The notes under the pieces: model-generated | Database searches by the model: none | Told to the model about the DNA's origin: nothing | The model's input: the letters and a program-made list of their open reading frames with translations, nothing else | Program-made: the position numbers and the translations under genes | In this document: positions 8,065 to 15,388 of the stretch, in pieces | Numbering within the stretch: position 1 is the first letter of the stretch | Layout: each line of letters begins with the position of its first letter | NCBI RefSeq assembly: GCF_005047355.1 | Contig: NZ_SUMC01000072.1 | Location: forward strand, 1 to 38,012 | Direction of reading: 5' to 3' | Source: Actinacidiphila oryziradicis | GTDB lineage: Bacteria > Actinomycetota > Actinomycetes > Streptomycetales > Streptomycetaceae | Length of the DNA stretch: 38,012 bases

Positions 8065-9225
8065 ATGAACGCGCGACAGGCACCGATATTCCCCGAATGG
8101 CCTCAATATGACGAGAATGAGAGGCAGGGCCTGATCCGCGCACTGGAGCAGGGCCAGTGGTGGCGGATGGGCGGAAGCGAGGTCGATTCCTTCGAGCGCG
8201 AGTTTGCCGCGCACCACGGCGCCGCGTATGCGCTCGCGGTCACCAACGGGACGCACGCGCTGGAACTCGCCCTCCAGTGCATGGGGGTGGGGCCGGGCAC
8301 CGAGGTCATCGTGCCGGCCTTCACGTTCATCTCCTCCTCCCAGGCCGCGCAGCGGCTCGGCGCGGTCGCGGTTCCGGTGGACGTCGACGCGGAGACCTAC
8401 AACATCGACGTGGCCGAGGTCGCCAAGGCGATCACGCCGCGCACCAAGGTGATCATGCCGGTGCACATGGCGGGGCTCTTCGCCGACATGGACGCGCTGG
8501 CCAAGCTCTCCGCCGAGTCCGGAGTGGCCGTCCTCCAGGACGCCGCGCACGCGCACGGAGCGCGCTGGCAGGGCAAGCGGGTCGGCGAGCTGGACACGGT
8601 CGCGGCGTTCAGCTTCCAGAACGGCAAGCTGATGACCGCCGGCGAGGGCGGCGCCGTACTGTTCCCGGACTCGGACATGTACGAGACCGCTTTCCTGCGG
8701 CACAGCTGCGGCCGGCCGAGGACGGACCGCCGCTACCGGCACCAGATCGCCGGATCCAACCTGAGGCTCAACGAGTTCTCCGCGTCGGTGCTGCGCGCCC
8801 AGCTGCGCAGGCTCGACGCGCAGACCGAGGTGCGCGACGCCCGCTGGGCCCTGCTGTACCGGCTGCTGCGCGAGATCACCGGCGTCGTTCCGCAGGGTAC
8901 GGACGCGCGTGCCGACCGGAACCCGCACTACATGGCCATGTTCCGGGTGCCCGGCATCGGCGAGGAGAACCGTAACGCCCTCGTCGACCGGCTCGTCGCC
9001 GCGGGTGTGCCGGCGTTCGCCGGGTTCCGGGCGATCTACCGAACCGACGCCTTCTGGGAGCTGAGCGCGCCCGAGGAGTCCCCGGAGGCGATCGCGAAGC
9101 GCTGCCCGAACACCGAGGCGATCAGCCAGAACTGCGTCTGGCTGCACCACCGGGTGTTGCTGGCCGGTGAGCAGGAGATCCACACGACCGCCGACATCAT
9201 CGCCGAGGCGCTCGCCGCCCGGTAG
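8065..9225 (+). CDS. rifK: 3-amino-5-hydroxybenzoic acid (AHBA) synthase
   Basis: PLP enzyme that dehydrates and aromatises aminodehydroshikimate to AHBA, the mC7N starter unit of ansamycins; RifK-type proteins also act in the earlier transamination. The 386-residue protein belongs to the DegT/DnrJ/EryC1 aminotransferase fold. The Schiff-base lysine is Lys188 in FSFQNGKLMTAGEGG, the same number as in RifK (388 residues), and Asp159 in LQDAAHAHG should contact the PLP ring nitrogen. The ATG at 8065 follows GGGAGAG. It is the strongest marker of cluster type: AHBA synthase beside an amide synthase means an ansamycin (or close mC7N) cluster. Confidence 0.95.
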   Translation: MNARQAPIFPEWPQYDENERQGLIRALEQGQWWRMGGSEVDSFEREFAAHHGAAYALAVTNGTHALELALQCMGVGPGTEVIVPAFTFISSSQAAQRLGAVAVPVDVDAETYNIDVAEVAKAITPRTKVIMPVHMAGLFADMDALAKLSAESGVAVLQDAAHAHGARWQGKRVGELDTVAAFSFQNGKLMTAGEGGAVLFPDSDMYETAFLRHSCGRPRTDRRYRHQIAGSNLRLNEFSASVLRAQLRRLDAQTEVRDARWALLYRLLREITGVVPQGTDARADRNPHYMAMFRVPGIGEENRNALVDRLVAAGVPAFAGFRAIYRTDAFWELSAPEESPEAIAKRCPNTEAISQNCVWLHHRVLLAGEQEIHTTADIIAEALAAR

Positions 9226-9235
9226 GACGTGCGCC

Positions 9236-9277
9236 GTGTGCCCCGGTATCGGTCAGCCGGCCGATTCCGGGGCACAC
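9236..9277. terminator. Strong bidirectional hairpin between convergent genes
   Basis: Arms 9236-9252 and 9261-9277 pair over 17 bases with one mismatch around an 8-base loop. It lies 10 bases past the AHBA synthase stop, and the loop contains the stop codon of the convergent FAD hydroxylase, so it can serve both transcripts. Confidence 0.8.
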
Positions 9278-10794
9278 AGCTGCTCGCGCAGGTCCTCGAC
9301 CAGTGCTCTGAGATCCGTGCCGGCGCCGAAGACGTGGTGGTCGGGCCGTACGAGCAGCGCGCTCGCGCCGAAGCCGGCCAGGTAGGGCAGGTAGACGTCG
9401 TCGACATCGACGACGTCCTGCGGCGTCAGGCGGACCACGTGGGTGCCGAGGTCGGTGAGGAAGGCGCGCTGACGCTCGTCGAGCGCGAGGTACTGGTCGT
9501 CGTCGGTGAGCAGCAGGACGAAGCCCCGGCCGACGACGTCGTCGAACAAGCCGGTACGGCCCCCGCGGGTGACCCGGCCCTGCGGCACGACCGCGCCCGC
9601 GGCCGCCGAGGACCCGTGGCGCAGACCGGTGGTGAGCGGTTTCGCCGGTTCCGGCCGGCTCGGACCGCGGCCGCGGCGCCCGGCGAGCACGGTGGCGTCC
9701 CGCTCGGCCGCGGCCGCCGGGTCCGTCGCGCAGATCAGCCGTCCGAGTTGGACGGACGAGAGGATCGACTGTTCCGCCGCCGCCCGGCGTTCCTCGCCGT
9801 AGGTGTCCAGCAGCGCCTCGGGCGCTGCACCGCGCATGACCAGGTCCAGTTTCCAGGCCAGGTTCGTGGCGTCCCGGATCCCGGAGCACATGCCCTGCCC
9901 GGCGAACGGCGGCATGAGGTGGGCGGCGTCACCGGCGAGCAGGACGTGGCCGACCCGCCACCGGTCGGCCCAGCGTGCCTGGAAGATGTAGGTGGTGCTG
10001 CGCAACAGCTTCGCCGTCTCCGGGGTGGCGCCGAAAGGTTCGAGCAGCCGCCAGGCCGTCTCGTCCTTCGTGAGTTCCGCGGCGCTCTCCCCGGGCAGTC
10101 GCATGAACTCCCAGCGCCGGTGGCCGGGTCCGCTGCCCACCAGCGTGGTCGGCCGCGCCGGATCGCAGATCTGCACGTTGGTGGGAGTGAACTCGCGCGG
10201 CTCGCGCAGTTCGACGTCGCAGAGCAGCCACTCGTAGGCGAACCCGAGGTCGGTGACCGAGACGTCGATCTGTTCCCGCACGAAGCTGTTCGCGCCGTCG
10301 CATCCGACGACCCAGCGCGCGGAGATGGTGCGAGTCGCGTCCTCGCCCTCGACGCTCACCTCGACCCGGTCGGCGTGGTCGGCGATGCCCACGACCTCGT
10401 GGCCGCGCAGCACGGTGAGGTTCGCCAGCGTGGCCGCCCTGGCCGCGATCAGCTCTTCCAGCGCCGGCTGGTGCATGGTGTTCGCGTCCGGCCAGCCGTA
10501 GCGGCCGGTGGTGTCGAACGCGATGTCCAGCAGGGTCGCGCCCTCGGCCGTGCGCCACTGGTAGCCGTTGGCCGGCTCGGTGATCCGGCCGAGATCGTCG
10601 CCGATCCCGGTGGCGGCGAGCAGCCGCGCGGTCTCGCCGTCGAAACTCGTCGCTCTCGGCATCCGGTAGGGCCGCGCACGGCGTTCCAGCACCGTCACGC
10701 GCCGGCCGCGCTGCGCGAGCAACACCGACAGCGTCGCGCCGATCGGGCCGTTGCCGACGATGACGACGTCCGTGTCCGTTGGGTTCGATGTCAA
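9253..10794 (-). CDS. FAD-dependent aromatic hydroxylase (Rif-Orf19/GdmM-like)
   Basis: A group A flavin monooxygenase of the phenol/3-(3-hydroxyphenyl)propionate hydroxylase type, about 513 residues. It has VIVGNGPIG (FAD Rossmann loop), WVVGCDGANSFVRE (DG motif) and VLLAGDAAHLMPPFAGQG (GD motif), followed by a C-terminal thioredoxin-like extension. Rif-Orf19 and GdmM relatives hydroxylate the AHBA-derived ring on the way to quinone or naphthoquinone chromophores; that role is inferred. I chose a TTG start at 10794 behind GAGGT, giving an N-terminus MTSNPTDTDVVIVG typical of the family. An in-frame ATG at 10857 exists, but a near-perfect promoter lies downstream of it, so it would be untranscribed. 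GTG codons at 10806 and 10824 are other options. Confidence 0.9.
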   Translation of the reverse strand: MTSNPTDTDVVIVGNGPIGATLSVLLAQRGRRVTVLERRARPYRMPRATSFDGETARLLAATGIGDDLGRITEPANGYQWRTAEGATLLDIAFDTTGRYGWPDANTMHQPALEELIAARAATLANLTVLRGHEVVGIADHADRVEVSVEGEDATRTISARWVVGCDGANSFVREQIDVSVTDLGFAYEWLLCDVELREPREFTPTNVQICDPARPTTLVGSGPGHRRWEFMRLPGESAAELTKDETAWRLLEPFGATPETAKLLRSTTYIFQARWADRWRVGHVLLAGDAAHLMPPFAGQGMCSGIRDATNLAWKLDLVMRGAAPEALLDTYGEERRAAAEQSILSSVQLGRLICATDPAAAAERDATVLAGRRGRGPSRPEPAKPLTTGLRHGSSAAAGAVVPQGRVTRGGRTGLFDDVVGRGFVLLLTDDDQYLALDERQRAFLTDLGTHVVRLTPQDVVDVDDVYLPYLAGFGASALLVRPDHHVFGAGTDLRALVEDLREQLCAPESAG

Positions 10795-10841
10795 GGGGGA
10801 CCTCACCGCGGAACTCGTCGCCACGTCCAGGGATTCGCGTG

Positions 10842-10870
10842 ACCTTATGGCGGCCATCCGGGCATGTCAA
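10842..10870 (-). promoter_or_regulatory. Promoter of the FAD hydroxylase gene
   Basis: On the minus strand, TTGACA (10865-10870) and TAAGGT (10842-10847) are separated by exactly 17 bases, matching a vegetative sigma-70-type promoter. Transcription would begin near 10835, about 40 bases before the TTG start. It lies in the divergent gap shared with the thioesterase operon. Confidence 0.6.
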
Positions 10871-10958
10871 GGAGCGGAGATACTGTCAGCATGGGGAATG
10901 TCGGAACGCGCCCGCGGCCCTACCTTTTTGATGAAGTACAGCCAGAGGGAGATCATTC

Positions 10959-11720
10959 GTGGTGACGTCAGTACATTGTGAACAATGGCTGAAAGTGTTC
11001 CACTCGGCCCGCGGGGACGCGGTGCGACTCGTGTGCCTGCCGCACGCGGGCGGTTCGGCGACGTTCTTCTATCCGATGGCCAAGGCGATCGGCGCCGCGG
11101 CCGAGGTGGTGGCCGTCCAGTACCCGGGCCGGCAGTCCCGGCGGCACGAGCCGTGCATCGACAACATCCCCGAGTTCGCCGACGAGATCTTCACCGCGCT
11201 GCGGGAACTGGACGAGCGGCCGGTGGCGCTGTTCGGCCACAGCATGGGCGCGATCCTCGCCTACGAAGTCGCGATCCGGATGCGCAACGCGGGCTTGCCG
11301 TCGCCGACGCGGCTGTACGCCTCGGGCCGGCGCGCCCCGTCGCGTTACCGGGACGAGCACGTGCACGACAGCTCGGACGAGGGGCTGGTGGCCGAACTGC
11401 GCACACTCGGCGGCCCGAACCAGAGCATGCTCGCCGACCCGGAGGTGCTCGAGATGATTTTGCCCTCCGTCCGCGCGGACTACCGCGCCGCCGAGCGCTA
11501 CCGGCACGATCCGCGGGAGGAGCGGCTGGATTGCCCGGTGACCGTGCTCACCGGCGACAGCGACCCCCGTGTGTCGCTCGACGAGGCGCGGGCCTGGAGC
11601 GAGCACACCACGGCCCCGACCGACATGCAGGTCTACCCGGGCGGCCACTTCTTTCTCGTCGACCACAGCGCGGAGATCACCGAGCTGGTCACCCGCACCC
11701 TCGCCGGAGGCGACTCATGA
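10959..11720 (+). CDS. Type II thioesterase (RifR-like)
   Basis: Stand-alone editing thioesterase of 253 residues with an alpha/beta-hydrolase fold. It would remove aberrant acyl groups, such as decarboxylated extenders, from stalled PKS carrier domains. The nucleophile is Ser95 in GHSMGA; the acid is in GDSDPRV (about 200) and His230 is in YPGGHFF. CLPHAGGSA near the N-terminus is typical of the TE II family. The GTG at 10959 follows GAGGGAG by 7 bases. It heads a three-gene operon with stop/start overlaps. Since the last PKS module has no thioesterase and release is by the amide synthase, an editing role fits better than release. Confidence 0.92.
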   Translation: MVTSVHCEQWLKVFHSARGDAVRLVCLPHAGGSATFFYPMAKAIGAAAEVVAVQYPGRQSRRHEPCIDNIPEFADEIFTALRELDERPVALFGHSMGAILAYEVAIRMRNAGLPSPTRLYASGRRAPSRYRDEHVHDSSDEGLVAELRTLGGPNQSMLADPEVLEMILPSVRADYRAAERYRHDPREERLDCPVTVLTGDSDPRVSLDEARAWSEHTTAPTDMQVYPGGHFFLVDHSAEITELVTRTLAGGDS

Positions 11721-12541
11721 CGGACACGCAGACCAGCGCGCTGCTGGCCGTGCTTGCCAAGGGCCTGCGCACGGTCGAACTGGGCCAGCCGTTGTTCACC
11801 GGCATGCCCTGCTCGCCCAACCATCCCGGGTTCCGGATGACGCTCGCCCGCCGGCACGGCGACATGCGGCGCCCGGACGGCGGTTCGTCCAGCAATGAGC
11901 TGATCATCACCGGCGGGCACGTCGGCACCCACATCGACGCGCTCGCGCACGTCAGCCACGAGGGAAAGCTGTACGGCGGCGTCGACGCGGACGCCGCCCA
12001 ACGCGGCGGCGTGTTCACCGAACTCGGCGTCGACCAGGTGCCGCCGCTGGTGGCCAGGGCCGTCCTGCTCGACGTGGCCGGCACCCGCGGCGTCGACGTG
12101 CTCGAGCCCGGATACGGCGTGACCGTGCAGGACCTGCAGGACGCCGCCGAGCGGGCGGGCGTGCTGCCCGCCCCGGGCGACGTCGCGCTGGTGCGCACGG
12201 GTTGGGCGAGGCTCTTCGCCGACCCGGAGACCTACCAGGGCCACCTCAGCGGCGTTCCCGGAGTCACCGAGGAGGTGGCCGAGTGGCTGGCCGGCCAGGG
12301 TGTCGTCGCCACCGGCGCCGACACCACCGCCTACGAGCGCATCCCTCCCGGCGAGGGCCACCGGACCATGCCGGTGCACCGCGTGCTCCTGGTCGAGCAC
12401 GGCATCTACATCATGGAGCACCTCAACCTCGAGCAGGCCGCCGACCAGGGGCTGACCGAGTTCCTGATCGTGGTGGCCCCGCTGCGCATCGTCGGCGGCA
12501 CCGGGTCACCGATCCGGCCGATCGCGGTGGTGGGCGGGTGA
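11717..12541 (+). CDS. Cyclase-family metal hydrolase (kynurenine formamidase-like)
   Basis: A 274-residue protein of the putative cyclase family (PF04199). It shows the metal-binding signature HVGTHIDALAH, with His68, His72, Asp74 and His78. Family members include kynurenine formamidase and isatin hydrolase, which cleave amides, lactams or ring substrates, and some proteins named polyketide cyclases. The ATG overlaps the thioesterase stop (ATGA), so it is co-translated with the thioesterase and the PrpD protein. No standard step of ansamycin assembly calls for it; it may process a precursor or act in tailoring or resistance. The family is well supported and the role is not. Confidence 0.85.
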   Translation: MTDTQTSALLAVLAKGLRTVELGQPLFTGMPCSPNHPGFRMTLARRHGDMRRPDGGSSSNELIITGGHVGTHIDALAHVSHEGKLYGGVDADAAQRGGVFTELGVDQVPPLVARAVLLDVAGTRGVDVLEPGYGVTVQDLQDAAERAGVLPAPGDVALVRTGWARLFADPETYQGHLSGVPGVTEEVAEWLAGQGVVATGADTTAYERIPPGEGHRTMPVHRVLLVEHGIYIMEHLNLEQAADQGLTEFLIVVAPLRIVGGTGSPIRPIAVVGG

Positions 12542-13965
12542 GTCCCACGCCCGCCGAGCGACTCGGCGAACTGGCCGCGCGCGTCGCCCAGGACGGGCTC
12601 TCGGCCCGGCTGCGCGCCGATGTCGCCGGCCGGGTGCTCGACGTGCTCGGCAACAGTCTCGCCGCGCTCTCCGAACGCCCGGCCGAGGTGGTCGCCGCGG
12701 TGGTGCGCGAGTGGGGCGGCACCGCGGAATCGACCGCGATCGGCTCGGCCGACCGACTGCCCGCGCCGTCCGCGGCGCTGGTCAACGGCACGCTCGCGCA
12801 CAGCCTCGACTTCGACGACACCCACCTGCCCTCGGTGCTGCATCCTTCAGCGGCGGTGGTCCCGGCGGCCCTCGCCGTCGCCGAGGCGGCCGGCGTCTCC
12901 GGGCCGTCCTTCCTGGACGCCGTCGCCGTCGGCGTCGAGGTGACCTGCCGGCTCGGCATGGCTGGCTACGACGAGCAGCGGGCGAACTCCGTGTTCTTCG
13001 ATCGCGGTCAGCACGCCACAGCGATCTGCGGCACGGTCGGCGCCGCGGTCGCCGCGGGCATGCTCAGGGGCCTGAGTGCGGCCGAGTTGACCTCGGCCAT
13101 CGGCATCGCCTCGAGCATGGGTTCCGGCGTGATCGAGGCCAATCGCACCGGCGGCACGGTCAAACGCGTGCATTGCGGCTGGGCCGCGCACGCCGGGGTG
13201 ACCGCTGCCGCGCTCGCCCGGCACGGGTTGACCGGGCCGCCCACCGTGCTGGAGGGACGTTTCGGGCTGCTGCACGCCTTCTGCGGCGACCGGTTCGACA
13301 TCGACGCGGTCACCAGCGACCTCGGCGAGCGGTGGGAATGCGACCGCATCTTCGTCAAGCCCTATCCATGCAACCACTTCACGCACGCCGGTGTGGACGC
13401 CGCGTTGCGCATTCGCGCCGCCGGCGTCGATCCGTCCGACATCACGCGGATCACGCTAGGCGTGCCGGAACCGGTGCTGCGCACCATCGCCGAACCGATC
13501 GAGGAGAAGCGCCGGCCCCGGTCCGGCTACCACGGCGCGTTCAGCGGCCCGTACACCGTGGCCGCCGCGCTGCTGGGCGGCGGCGGCCTCGGCGTGTTCC
13601 ACGAGGACTTCGCCGACGACGCGGTTGCCGACCCGGCCCGGCTGGCTCTGGCCGCGCGGGTCGAGGTGGTCGCCGATCCGGAGTGCACCGCGATCTTCCC
13701 GCGCCAGTTCCCCGCCGTGCTCACCGTTCGGCTGGCCGGAGGTGAGGTGCGCGAGGAACCCGTGAGTCACAACCGTGGCGGCCCGGAGAACCCGTTGTCG
13801 CCGCAGGAGTTGGCCACCAAGTTCCGGTTGAACGCGAGCCGTGCCGTGGACGACGCGGCGGCCCGCGACCTGACCGGCCTGGTCACGCGGCTGAGTACGG
13901 ACAGTGCCCCGGCGATGGTCACCGATCTGCTGCGCTCCCTCGCCCGTCGCAAGCGGCGGGATTGA
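12538..13965 (+). CDS. MmgE/PrpD family protein
   Basis: A 475-residue MmgE/PrpD-family protein. The family holds 2-methylcitrate dehydratase, cis-aconitate decarboxylase and iminodisuccinate epimerase. Family-like segments include AHSLDFDDTH near residue 90, HPSAAVVPAALA, VEVTCRLG, a glycine/serine-rich IASSMGSG and KPYPCNHFTHA in the second half. GTG overlaps the cyclase stop (GTGA). The pairing with a cyclase-family hydrolase behind a type II thioesterase suggests both proteins act on one carboxylic-acid substrate, perhaps supplying or removing an unusual acyl unit; this is inference. Its 3' end overlaps the convergent truncated SnoaL gene by 47 bases. Confidence 0.87.
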   Translation: MSPTPAERLGELAARVAQDGLSARLRADVAGRVLDVLGNSLAALSERPAEVVAAVVREWGGTAESTAIGSADRLPAPSAALVNGTLAHSLDFDDTHLPSVLHPSAAVVPAALAVAEAAGVSGPSFLDAVAVGVEVTCRLGMAGYDEQRANSVFFDRGQHATAICGTVGAAVAAGMLRGLSAAELTSAIGIASSMGSGVIEANRTGGTVKRVHCGWAAHAGVTAAALARHGLTGPPTVLEGRFGLLHAFCGDRFDIDAVTSDLGERWECDRIFVKPYPCNHFTHAGVDAALRIRAAGVDPSDITRITLGVPEPVLRTIAEPIEEKRRPRSGYHGAFSGPYTVAAALLGGGGLGVFHEDFADDAVADPARLALAARVEVVADPECTAIFPRQFPAVLTVRLAGGEVREEPVSHNRGGPENPLSPQELATKFRLNASRAVDDAAARDLTGLVTRLSTDSAPAMVTDLLRSLARRKRRD

Positions 13966-14455
13966 GGACGGTGAAGCGCCAGGTCCCGTCCGGGCCGCGC
14001 TCGGCCACGTTCGCGGCGGTGCCGGTCGTCGTTGCACGGATGGACCCGGGCGCCGTCACCTCCAGGCTCCAGTCGACGACCACGAGCGCGGTCTCGCCCG
14101 TGACCAGCACGTAGCGCGTGGAGTTGGCGATATGCGGGTCGGCGGCGATCGTCTCCTCGATCTCCTTGCGCAGCGCGGCCCGGCCACCGATCACCTCGCC
14201 GGTGACCGTGCGCATCACTGCGTCATCCCGGTAGAGCGCGAGGACGCGGTCGGGCTTATGGGAGTTGAGTGCGTCCTGGAAGGCGAGCGGCAGAGCCGCC
14301 GGATCGGTGAGCCGCGTGTCCGCGACGAAGGCCGTCAGGTGCTTCGCCACCTGGTCCGGCACCTCGAGCGGCGAGAGGTGGCCGGTCCCGGGCAGTTCGG
14401 CCAGGGTGGCCGTCGAGATGAGCGGCAGCAGGTGCTCGCGCAACTTACCCACGCT
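13919..14455 (-). pseudogene. Truncated alpha/beta-hydrolase-SnoaL fusion gene (5' end lost)
   Basis: Reading leftwards, the preserved part encodes the C-terminal edge of an alpha/beta hydrolase (TLAELPGTGHLSPLEVPDQV, with the likely catalytic His in GTGH), joined to a SnoaL/DUF4440-type domain (FQDALNSHKPDRVLALYRDDA). Upstream of about 14455 the homology stops abruptly and the frame runs antisense to a TPR fragment. The nucleophile half of the hydrolase is therefore missing, and the open frame that extends to about 14743 is spurious there. It was probably the outermost gene on this side of the antibiotic cluster. The breakpoint is judged by eye. Confidence 0.65.
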
Positions 14456-14662
14456 GACCTCGGCGATTGCCTTGCCGCTCAAGGCAAGGCTGACGAGGCT
14501 GTTGCAGCTTGGAGCAAGGCGCTTGATCTTGCTGAAGGCATGGCATCGGCTCGAAGTGCCGCCGCCCTCGTGTCCGTTCGCACTGCTCTGGCGATGTATC
14601 GTCGCCGTGGCGTCACCGGCGCGGCACTGCTCGAGCGCCGCCTCATCGAGGCGGCTCTTTGA
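14452..14662 (+). pseudogene. C-terminal fragment of a TPR-containing regulator
   Basis: The frame ending at the TGA at 14660-14662 reads DLGDCLAAQGKADEAVAAW, then SVRTALAMYRRRGVTGAA. This is a tetratricopeptide helix pair and tail as found at the end of streptomycete XRE/TPR regulators. There is no start codon or upstream part, because homology begins at the same point where the minus-strand hydrolase is cut. It lies 12 bases before a Nudix start, a common regulator-Nudix pairing, so the two were probably neighbours in the original chromosome. Confidence 0.5.
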
Positions 14663-14674
14663 AAGGATCGCTTC

Positions 14675-14820
14675 ATGCCCGAGTCCTCGTTGCCGCCCGC
14701 CCTCGATTCGACGACCCTGCTTGTTGCTGCCGTGATTGTGCATGACCGCGACGCCGGCCGAGTCCTCCTGCTCCAGCGCTCGAAGGACGCGAAGTTCGCG
14801 CCCGGCATGTGGGACCTCCC
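14675..14820 (+). pseudogene. Nudix hydrolase, N-terminal fragment cut by an IS
   Basis: Begins with ATG after GAAAGGATCG and reads LLVAAVIVHDRDAGRVLLLQ, then FAPGMWDLP, the start of a Nudix fold just before the Nudix box. The box (GX5EX7REUXEEXGU) never appears: after WDLP the sequence becomes the left end of an IS3-like element. About two thirds of the gene is missing. Confidence 0.6.
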
Positions 14821-14835
14821 CCCTCTCTCTCAGCC

Positions 14836-15388
14836 TGTGGTGAGACTCCCCTCTGTGAGGGTTTAGCCTGAGAGGGCACGACAGGAGAAGTCACCCCCGT
14901 GACCAGCACTGAACCCGTCGGGTCCGACCCGGCACCACGGCCGCAGCGCCGGACGTTCACCTCCGAGTACAAGCTGCGGTTCGTGGCTGAGTACGACGCC
15001 GCGTCCAGGAACGAGAAGGGCGCGGTCCTGCGCCGGGAGCGGCTCTACCACTCCCACGTCAAGGAAATGCGGGCCGCGCGGGATGCCGGGCCCTGGAGAA
15101 CCTGGTCGACCGGCGCACGAGCCCGGCCCGTTCAAAGAAATCCGCCACGGAGGTGGAGAACGAGAAGCTGCGGCGGCAGGTGGAGCGTCTGCAGAGGGAA
15201 CTGGACCGCAACAAGGCCGTGCTGGATGTGATGGGAAAAGCCTCCGCGCTCTTGGACATGATCTCCGAGAGCGCGGACTGAACCAGGCCGTCGACCCCGT
15301 CGTCGACACCGCCTTCACCGGGATCGAGCAGGTGATGGGCACCACGGCCGCGTGCCGGCTGACCGGCCGGTCCAAGGCCACCCACTAC
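14836..15388 (+). mobile_element. Decayed IS3-family-like element (left part only)
   Basis: Starts within 14820-14836, probably at the TGTGGTGAGACTCCC end, and contains an orfA and the beginning of an orfB. The orfB is interrupted after KATHY by the next insertion sequence. No right end of this element could be found beyond that insertion, so it is a remnant. Confidence 0.6.
14899..15281 (+). pseudogene. IS3-like transposase OrfA, frameshifted
   Basis: GTG start after GGAGAAG. The first 64 codons give RRTFTSEYKLRFVAEYDA and so on, an IS3-type helix-turn-helix protein. At about 15088-15090 a base appears to be missing: DAG should continue as ALENLVDRRTSPARSKKSA in the neighbouring frame, through the leucine-zipper-like ENEKLRRQVERLQRELDRNK, to a TGA at 15279-15281. 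An orfB start follows in another frame (TAFTGIEQVMGTTAACRLTG) up to about 15388. The one-base loss would inactivate the transposase. Confidence 0.65.

Noticed and set aside
14456..14743. 5' part of the minus-strand frame upstream of the hydrolase fragment
   Set aside because: It is antisense to the TPR and Nudix fragments and lacks alpha/beta-hydrolase features.
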